Shown here: positions 54,187-59,875 of the stretch, one piece after another
How the letters are laid out: the number at the start of each line of letters is the position of its first letter
Numbering within the stretch: the first letter of the stretch is position 1
NCBI GenBank assembly: GCA_014055495.1
Contig: WIAG01000019.1
Coordinates: 1-59,875, forward strand
DNA length: 59,875 bases
From: Nitrospira sp. CR1.2
GTDB lineage: Bacteria > Nitrospirota > Nitrospiria > Nitrospirales > Nitrospiraceae
Direction: 5' to 3'
Notes under the pieces: model-generated
What the model was told of the DNA's origin: nothing
Databases searched by the model: none
Seen by the model: the letters and a program-made list of their open reading frames with translations, nothing else
Position numbers and translations under genes: made by a program

Positions 54187-55176
54187 CTACCTCACGGCTC
54201 GAAACGTTCCCGCCCCGGCCCGCCGGAGGGCGGATTGAAGGATCCGTTCCGTCAACGCATCGTACGACAAGCCTGCCTTGGCCGCCGCCATCGGCAGCAG
54301 ACTCGTTTCGGTCATCCCCGGCACCGTGTTGATTTCCAACACATAGGGCTTGCCCCTCGGGGTGATGCGAAAATCCACCCGCGCCGCCCCACTGCAGCCC
54401 AACGCGTGATACGTCTGGATGGCCAGCTGCTTGATCTGCCTGGTTACCGCGGCCGAAAGCGGCGCGGGACATACATACTGTGTCCGGCCTTTCTCATACT
54501 TCGCCGAGAAGTCGTAAAATCCATCCGGCGCCACAATCTCCACCGCCGGAAGGGCGGTCACCGTTCCGTGGGCATCACGTAATAGCGACACAGTCACCTC
54601 GTGCCCGGGAATATAGGCTTCCACCATCGCTTCCGCCTCATATCGATGAGCGACCCGCAAAGCCTCTTTCCACTGGCAAGGTTTCCGGACGATGGTCACC
54701 CCGATCGTCGACCCCTGACTCGGTGGCTTTACGACAATCGGCAGCTTCAATGTGCAGCTCGTCAGGATACGGTTCAACGCGGGCGCCGTTCCACGCCTCA
54801 CCACAATGCCGCGCGGAACTGGAATGCCGTGGGCAGCCAATTCCGTCTTGGTCACCACCTTGTGCATGCCGATCGCACTGGCCCGCACACCGGATCCTGT
54901 ATAGGGAATCCCCATAGTTTCCAGGAATCCCTGAATCGCGCCGTCTTCGCCGCCCGGCCCGTGCAACGCCAGAAAAGCAATCTCCACTCCCTGTTCCTGC
55001 AACGTGGACGACAGCGTGGTACCGACATCGATGGCCACCGCGTCGTAGCCGCTGCGCACCAGCGAGCGATAGACGGCTTCGCCGGTTTTCAACGACACGT
55101 CGCGCTCGGACGACTGCCCTCCCATCAACACTCCGATTTTCGAACGAGTCAGCGGCTTCCGTTCCGTCACATCCAC
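54187..55176 (-). CDS. ddl: D-alanine--D-alanine ligase
   Basis: Ddl makes the D-Ala-D-Ala end of the wall precursor. GVLMGGQSSERDVSLKTG at the N-terminus, ALHGPGGEDGAIQGFLE, and ARVDFRITPRGKPYVLEINTVPGMT are ATP-grasp family marks. It lies between murB and ftsQ as in many dcw clusters. Length 329 aa. Confidence 0.96.
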   Translation of the reverse strand: MDVTERKPLTRSKIGVLMGGQSSERDVSLKTGEAVYRSLVRSGYDAVAIDVGTTLSSTLQEQGVEIAFLALHGPGGEDGAIQGFLETMGIPYTGSGVRASAIGMHKVVTKTELAAHGIPVPRGIVVRRGTAPALNRILTSCTLKLPIVVKPPSQGSTIGVTIVRKPCQWKEALRVAHRYEAEAMVEAYIPGHEVTVSLLRDAHGTVTALPAVEIVAPDGFYDFSAKYEKGRTQYVCPAPLSAAVTRQIKQLAIQTYHALGCSGAARVDFRITPRGKPYVLEINTVPGMTETSLLPMAAAKAGLSYDALTERILQSALRRAGAGTFRAVR

Positions 55177-55195
55177 GTCCTTTCACCACCCCACA

Positions 55196-56146
55196 TCAAG
55201 CTTGACCCACGACTTTCAACTCCAATTCCAGCGTGACTCCTGACCGCTTCTTGACCGCCGCACGAACCTTCCGGATCAGTGCCAGGACATCGGCGGCGCG
55301 CGCATGCCCCAAGTTCACCATGAAATTCGCGTGTTTTTCGGACACCTGCGCATCCCCGACTCGAGCCCCCTTGAGACCTGCCGCGTCCACCAGCCGGCCG
55401 GCTGAATCCTGCGACGGATTCTTGAAGACACAACCGGCACTCGGCAATGTCAACGGCTGGGTGTCTTTGCGATACTGAAGATAGTCCTTCACGGTCTTTT
55501 CAATCTGATCGTGCGCCCCGGGCTTCAGTTGCAGCCAGACTCCGGCGACGATGCCGCGCGGCAGATGCGCCTTCCGGTAACTGAATGGAATGTCGGCGGC
55601 CGGAATGTCCACCACTCGCCCACGCGGATCTACCATGCGAACGGCTTTGACCGAATCCTTCATTTCACCTAATCGCGTTCCTGCATTCATCACCACACAA
55701 CCAGCCACCGTGCCGGGAATACCAGCGCCCCATTCCAACCCCGCCAGCGAGCGGCGGATGGCATATCCAATCAACGTCGGCATGCCCACGCCCCCCTCCG
55801 CATAGAGGACAGATCCCGGCTCTTGGCAAATGGCTTTGAGGTTCCGAAGACTGAGTACGAGGCCGCGGATGCCCCCGTCACGAACCAGCAGATTCGTCCC
55901 ACCCACGACGAACACCGGGACGCGTTCGACGCGAGCCTTCGCCACCACGTGGCAGAGGTCGTCCACATCAACCGGCTCCACCAAGACTTCCGCCGGCCCC
56001 CCGATGCGAAATGAGGTGTAGTCTTGCAACGACGCCTGATACGTGACCGTTCCACGGACTCCCTCAAGGATGCGCGCCCAATCGTGCTTCGTTCTGGCCG
56101 GTTGCTTGGTGCGCGCCACACGTGTCCTCGCTTCCCGTCTCACCAC
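55196..56146 (-). CDS. murB: UDP-N-acetylenolpyruvoylglucosamine reductase
   Basis: MurB reduces the enolpyruvyl group to form UDP-MurNAc, using FAD and NADPH. YTSFRIGGPAEVLVEP, VFVVGGTNLLVRDGGIRG, GIPGTVAGCVVMNAG and the catalytic Ser in LPSAGCVFKNP are present. At 316 aa it is of the short (type II) kind. It is followed by ddl and preceded by murC. Confidence 0.96.
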   Translation of the reverse strand: MVRREARTRVARTKQPARTKHDWARILEGVRGTVTYQASLQDYTSFRIGGPAEVLVEPVDVDDLCHVVAKARVERVPVFVVGGTNLLVRDGGIRGLVLSLRNLKAICQEPGSVLYAEGGVGMPTLIGYAIRRSLAGLEWGAGIPGTVAGCVVMNAGTRLGEMKDSVKAVRMVDPRGRVVDIPAADIPFSYRKAHLPRGIVAGVWLQLKPGAHDQIEKTVKDYLQYRKDTQPLTLPSAGCVFKNPSQDSAGRLVDAAGLKGARVGDAQVSEKHANFMVNLGHARAADVLALIRKVRAAVKKRSGVTLELELKVVGQA

Positions 56147-56150
56147 ACCG

Positions 56151-57533
56151 TTACGCAGGCAGCCGGTCGAGGATCGCCAGCCCCGCTTTCCAGATATCGC
56201 CTGCCCCGAGGGTGATCACGAGATCTCCGGCTTTCAAGGTCGGCAACACCTGCTCCGCGATCGCGTCCTTGCGCTCGATAAACGTGGCCGACGGATGCCC
56301 GGCGGCCCGCACGGCTTCAACCAGTTTCGCGCCGGACACGCCGGGAATCGGCTGCTCACCGGCGGCATAAATCTCCGTCATAAAAAGCGCGTCCGCCTGA
56401 TCGAAGGCATGCGAGAACTCCTGAATCAGGTCGCGTGACCGGCTGTAGCGATGCGGCTGGAACAACACGACCACCCGCCGAGACCAGCCTTGTTTTGCAG
56501 CGGCAATCGTGGCTCGGACTTCGGTCGGATGATGACCGTAGTCGTCCACCACCATAATGCCGGCCTTTTCTCCGCGCAGATGAAACCGGCGCTCCACGCC
56601 GCTGAACGCCGCCAGGCCTTTCCGGATGAGATCAACCGGAATATCCAACTCCATGCCGATCGCAATCGCTACCAATGAATTGGACACGTTGTGGATGCCG
56701 GGAATGCTCAGGCGGAACGGGCCCAGGTTGCGGCCGCGAAAGAACACTCGAAACTCCGAACCCCACTGCCGGAGCGCAATGTCGGTCGCGCGAAAATCCG
56801 GCACATGGTCTGGATAGTCGTTCAAACCGAAGGTCTGGTATCGCTTGACCACCCGCGGCAACAAGCTGCGCAACCGCTCATCGTCGGAACAGAGCACCGC
56901 CAACCCGTAAAACGGCACCTTGTTCACAAACTCGAGAAAACAGTCGTTGAGCCGCTCCATGCTGCCGTAGTGGTCGAGATGTTCGCGATCGATATTCGTC
57001 ACCGCGGCGATCGTCGGCGCCAATCGCAGGAAGGACCCGTCGCTTTCGTCCGCCTCGGCAATCAGGAGATCGCCCCGCCCCAGTCGGGCATGGCTTCCCA
57101 ACGCATTCACCTTGCCGCCGATCACCATGGTGGGATCCAGCCCGCCCTGGGCCAGCACATTCGCCACCATCGACGTCGTGGTCGTCTTGCCATGGGCGCC
57201 GGCGATCGCCACGCCGAACTTCAACCGCATCAGTTCTGCCAACATTTCAGCGCGTGGAATGACCGGGATCTGCCGAGCCTTCGCCGCGACCACTTCGGGA
57301 TTCGTCGCCGCCACCGCGGAGGAGATCACCACCACCTGCGCCTCACCGATGTTCGCCTCATGGTGACCGATGGCGATGCGCCCGCCCAATTCTTCGAGCC
57401 GCCGCGTGGTTTCGGACTGGCTCAGATCCGACCCGCTGACCTTGTAGCCCAGCGTCAATAACACCTCGGCGATGCCGCTCATCCCGGATCCGCCGATTCC
57501 CACCAGATGAATATGTTGTGTCTTTCTGAACAT
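56151..57533 (-). CDS. murC: UDP-N-acetylmuramate--L-alanine ligase
   Basis: MurC adds L-Ala to UDP-MurNAc. The N-terminal GIGGSGMSGIAEVL, the ATP loop GAHGKTTTTSM and DDYGHHPTEV are conserved. From ATG 57533 (SD AAGGCGG) the product is 460 aa, the family norm; the extension to 57647 is Arg/Gln-rich and not conserved-looking. Confidence 0.96.
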   Translation of the reverse strand: MFRKTQHIHLVGIGGSGMSGIAEVLLTLGYKVSGSDLSQSETTRRLEELGGRIAIGHHEANIGEAQVVVISSAVAATNPEVVAAKARQIPVIPRAEMLAELMRLKFGVAIAGAHGKTTTTSMVANVLAQGGLDPTMVIGGKVNALGSHARLGRGDLLIAEADESDGSFLRLAPTIAAVTNIDREHLDHYGSMERLNDCFLEFVNKVPFYGLAVLCSDDERLRSLLPRVVKRYQTFGLNDYPDHVPDFRATDIALRQWGSEFRVFFRGRNLGPFRLSIPGIHNVSNSLVAIAIGMELDIPVDLIRKGLAAFSGVERRFHLRGEKAGIMVVDDYGHHPTEVRATIAAAKQGWSRRVVVLFQPHRYSRSRDLIQEFSHAFDQADALFMTEIYAAGEQPIPGVSGAKLVEAVRAAGHPSATFIERKDAIAEQVLPTLKAGDLVITLGAGDIWKAGLAILDRLPA

Positions 57534-57615
57534 CGCTGTCCGCCTTAGCTCTTGTCCACGAAATGATCGCTGTCCGCTGTTCCGACTCTGTTGCTGTCTC
57601 TCCCGCTCTCGTTGT

Positions 57616-58737
57616 TCATAGGGCGCGAGCGCTGTCGCTGGCCTCATGGCGCCTCCTTATGACGTCGTAGCATTCACGCACAATAGCTTCCGCCGCATCG
57701 CTGCGCCGCATCTCCCAACTATGTCGGCTCATCGTTTGCAGACGCTCGGGATTATTGAAGATGCCGGTGATGGCGTTCGCCAGCCCTGCGCCGGTCAACT
57801 CGGCTTGCGGCAGCAATATGGCGCCGCCGGCTTGAGCCATCACCTCCGCGTTCCGCAGCTGATGATTGTAGATGGCCGTCGGAAGCGGGATCAGAATGGC
57901 CGGTTTGCCACACACGGTGAGCTCGGCAATCGTCATCGCCCCGGACCTGGCCACCACCAGGTCCGCTTCGCGCAGCACCGCGGGCATGTCGTAGAGAAAC
58001 GGCACCACTTGCGCGGACATGCCGGCCTGTGCATAGGCCGCGAGCACTCGGGCATGATCGGCTTCACCCGTTTGATGCGTAATCGTCAAGCGCTCCTTCA
58101 CCGCGCCAAGGAGGGGCAAGGCCTCGATGACCGCGGAGTTGATCGCCTTGGCACCCTGGCTGCCGCCGAAGATCAGGAGATGCCGCGCACCTCCCTCCTT
58201 GGCTGAATCGGACGGCGAAGCAGGAGTTTCCAGAAAGGCGCGGCGCACGGGATTACCGACCACACTCACCTTTTGACGATCGAACCATTGCACGGTCGAC
58301 TCGAATGCCAGGAACACGCGCTGAGCCAATGGCGCCACAGCCTTGTTCGCCATGCCCGGATACGCGTTCGGCTCCAATATGACCCCGGGAATGCGGCGCA
58401 GAAACGCCGCCAGCAACATCGCCGGGCTGGTATACCCACCCACTCCAAACACCAAATCCGCCCCCTGTTGTTTGAGCAGCCGCAACGACTGCCACAAACT
58501 GACCGGCAGAGTGGCCAAGGCCTTCAACATCTCTATCGGGCGTTTACCCATCAACGGATTGGCCGTGATGCACTGCAAGGGAAATCCTTCATGGGCCAAT
58601 ACTTTTCGCTCGATTCCGCGTGTCGTCCCGACGAACAGAATGCGGGTCGAGGGATCGCGTCGAATAAACTCCCGCGCCACGGCAACGGCCGGATACAGAT
58701 GCCCGCCCGTTCCACCGGCGGCAATCACAATGGTCAT
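57616..58737 (-). CDS. murG: Undecaprenyl-PP-MurNAc-pentapeptide-UDPGlcNAc GlcNAc transferase
   Basis: MurG makes lipid II from lipid I at the inner membrane face. The N-terminal IAAGGTGGHLYPA, GVGGYTSPAMLLAA and FGGSQGAKAIN are GT28 marks. From ATG 58737 it is 373 aa. The open frame continues upstream to 59736 antiphase with ftsW; that extension is a shadow. It overlaps ftsW by 4 bp. Confidence 0.96.
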   Translation of the reverse strand: MTIVIAAGGTGGHLYPAVAVAREFIRRDPSTRILFVGTTRGIERKVLAHEGFPLQCITANPLMGKRPIEMLKALATLPVSLWQSLRLLKQQGADLVFGVGGYTSPAMLLAAFLRRIPGVILEPNAYPGMANKAVAPLAQRVFLAFESTVQWFDRQKVSVVGNPVRRAFLETPASPSDSAKEGGARHLLIFGGSQGAKAINSAVIEALPLLGAVKERLTITHQTGEADHARVLAAYAQAGMSAQVVPFLYDMPAVLREADLVVARSGAMTIAELTVCGKPAILIPLPTAIYNHQLRNAEVMAQAGGAILLPQAELTGAGLANAITGIFNNPERLQTMSRHSWEMRRSDAAEAIVRECYDVIRRRHEASDSARAL

Positions 58738-59875
58738 TCCGTCACCACCCCGCGCTTCCGCGCAGCACGCGGAGGGCCGCCATCCTTCCCGCCCTGCCGG
58801 TCTCGCGAAATACTCAGCAGCATTCCCACCCCGAACAGGTTGGCCACCAGCGACGACCCGCCGTAACTGACGAACGGCAACGTCAATCCTTTGGTTGGCA
58901 GGAGCCCCGTCACGACACCTGCATTGACCAGCGCCTGCATGCCGATCAACATCGTGATGCCCATTGCCAGATGGCGACCGAACGGGTGCCGCGCACGACC
59001 AGCGACTTGAAAGCCTTTGATGACAAACAGACCGAACAGCAACACGATCGTGGCTGTCCCCAACAACCCCAACTCCTCCCCGACCAGGGCCAGCACAAAA
59101 TCGGTGTGTGCCTCCGGCAGAAAGAACAGCTTCTGCTTGCCCTCTCCTAACCCTACCCCGAACGGACCGCCGCTTCCCAAGGCCAAAAACGACTGGGTGA
59201 TCTGAAAGCCCGCTCCGGACGGATCCTTCGTCGGATCCATGAACATCAGAAACCGCTTCCACCGGTAGGGCGATGTCAGAATGAGGGCGGCCACCCCAAT
59301 CAACGCACCGATGGAAAGGATCGCAAGGTGCTTGAGGCGTGCCCCGGCCAGGAACAACATGGTCGCCACTACGAGCCCCATGACCACCACGGTGCCCAGA
59401 TCCGGCTCCAGCAACATCAACCCGCTGAGCAGGCCGATGACGATCAGCGGCGGCAACAAGCCCCGCGCGAAATGGACGATCTGATCCTGCTTCTTGGTCA
59501 AATAGGCGGCCGCATAGATGACGGCCACGAACTTGGCTATCTCGGCCGGCTGAACGTTGATCGGCCCCAGGTGCAGCCACCGCCGTGCCCCCTTGGCCAC
59601 GTTCCCAAGCGACGGGACGAGCACCAGGACCAGCAACAGCGTCGCCCCGCACAGCAGGGGTATCGCCAGTTTCTTCCAGATCGTGTAGTCGATCCGCGAG
59701 ATGATGTGCATGACCAGCAGACCGACCCCCAACCACGCCACCTGACGCTTGAGAAAATACCAGGGATCGTGAAACCGGTTGCCCGCCACCACGGCGCTGG
59801 CGCTGAAGACCATCACGACCCCGATCAGGGTGAGCACCAGCGTCACGGCCAAGAGCGCCGGATCCACCGGCACAC
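58734..59875 (-). CDS. ftsW: Lipid II polymerase FtsW (5' end at or beyond window edge)
   Basis: A SEDS protein with about ten membrane helices; it polymerises glycan strands at the septum with FtsI. The extracellular YFLKRQ, GARRWLHLGPINVQPAEIAK, EPDLGT and PTKGLTLPFVSYGGSS (with the catalytic-type loop) are diagnostic. The reading frame is open to the right edge; GTG at 59873 could be a start but the gene is probably cut by a few to some tens of codons. It begins the block ftsW-murG-murC-murB-ddl-ftsQ-ftsA-ftsZ. Confidence 0.94.
   Translation of the reverse strand, partial: VPVDPALLAVTLVLTLIGVVMVFSASAVVAGNRFHDPWYFLKRQVAWLGVGLLVMHIISRIDYTIWKKLAIPLLCGATLLLVLVLVPSLGNVAKGARRWLHLGPINVQPAEIAKFVAVIYAAAYLTKKQDQIVHFARGLLPPLIVIGLLSGLMLLEPDLGTVVVMGLVVATMLFLAGARLKHLAILSIGALIGVAALILTSPYRWKRFLMFMDPTKDPSGAGFQITQSFLALGSGGPFGVGLGEGKQKLFFLPEAHTDFVLALVGEELGLLGTATIVLLFGLFVIKGFQVAGRARHPFGRHLAMGITMLIGMQALVNAGVVTGLLPTKGLTLPFVSYGGSSLVANLFGVGMLLSISRDRQGGKDGGPPRAARKRGVVTE

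Noticed and set aside
58738-59736. Upstream extension of murG giving a 706-aa product
   Set aside because: It is a frame shadow of ftsW; MurG starts with IAAGGTGG from ATG 58737, with a 4-bp overlap to the ftsW stop.
1-59875. CRISPR arrays, prophage, integrases or transposases
   Set aside because: No regularly spaced repeats and no open frame with integrase, transposase or Cas motifs were seen.

Overview
The window is about 60 kb of GC-rich, densely coding chromosome from a diderm (Gram-negative) bacterium. Protein style points to the Nitrospirota, most likely a Nitrospira-like chemolithoautotroph, although there is no 16S rRNA or nitrite oxidoreductase gene here to prove it. Supporting signs are periplasmic c-type cytochromes, many very long hybrid histidine kinases, a XrtA-type polysaccharide deacetylase, outer-membrane barrel proteins, and a division cluster that mixes Gram-negative (ftsQAZ/mur/ddl) with ylm/DivIVA-type genes. 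I found no tRNA, rRNA, CRISPR array, transposase or prophage gene.

Layout. (1) 1-4050, plus strand: the end of a MTHFR C-terminal-domain protein, queF, then a three-gene redox set: a mono-heme cytochrome-porin resembling Cyc2-type proteins, a diheme cytochrome c and a cupredoxin-like protein. (2) 4025-22600, plus strand: four hybrid histidine kinases (979, 990, 1210 and 415 aa) in two pairs. Between the pairs lie apaH, a DUF309 gene, a minus-strand one-carbon/pantothenate operon (folD-metF-panB), an NHL/SMP-30-like beta-propeller, a Cys/His-rich protein and a FIST-domain sensor. None of the receiver domains in these kinases is fused to a DNA-binding or enzymatic output. (3) 22900-24540: a XrtA-type polysaccharide deacetylase and a secreted protein of unknown function. 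(4) 24609-33547, minus strand: a long co-directional block rpsF-ssb-rpsR-DUF177-rpmF-plsX-fabH-fabD-fabG-acpP-fabF-rnc-cyclophilin, with a promoter candidate before rpsF and a hairpin after the last gene. (5) 33790-36715, minus: a Gly/Tyr-rich lipoprotein, an outer-membrane barrel, a small membrane protein and an indoleamine 2,3-dioxygenase-family heme enzyme. (6) 36900-45863, minus: prs-rplY-pth, ispE, pilC-pilS-pilR and a CDP-alcohol phosphatidyltransferase. (7) 46031-59875: a small conserved gene and a beta-lactamase-fold hydrolase, then the division/wall cluster reading ftsW-murG-murC-murB-ddl-ftsQ-ftsA-ftsZ-pgeF-yggS-proC-yggT-divIVA on the minus strand. ftsW runs to the window edge.

How the genes work together. 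The minus-strand housekeeping blocks cover fatty-acid and phospholipid start-up, ribosome assembly, nucleotide precursor supply, peptidoglycan precursors and septation. The plus-strand accessory part looks like an electron-transfer module at the outer membrane, physically joined by gene overlap to a dense phosphorelay hub. That linkage, the IDO-family enzyme, a duplicated C-terminal peptide in FtsZ, and two long inverted-repeat intergenic elements are the points most worth following up. All functional statements come from motif reading by eye; no database search was run.
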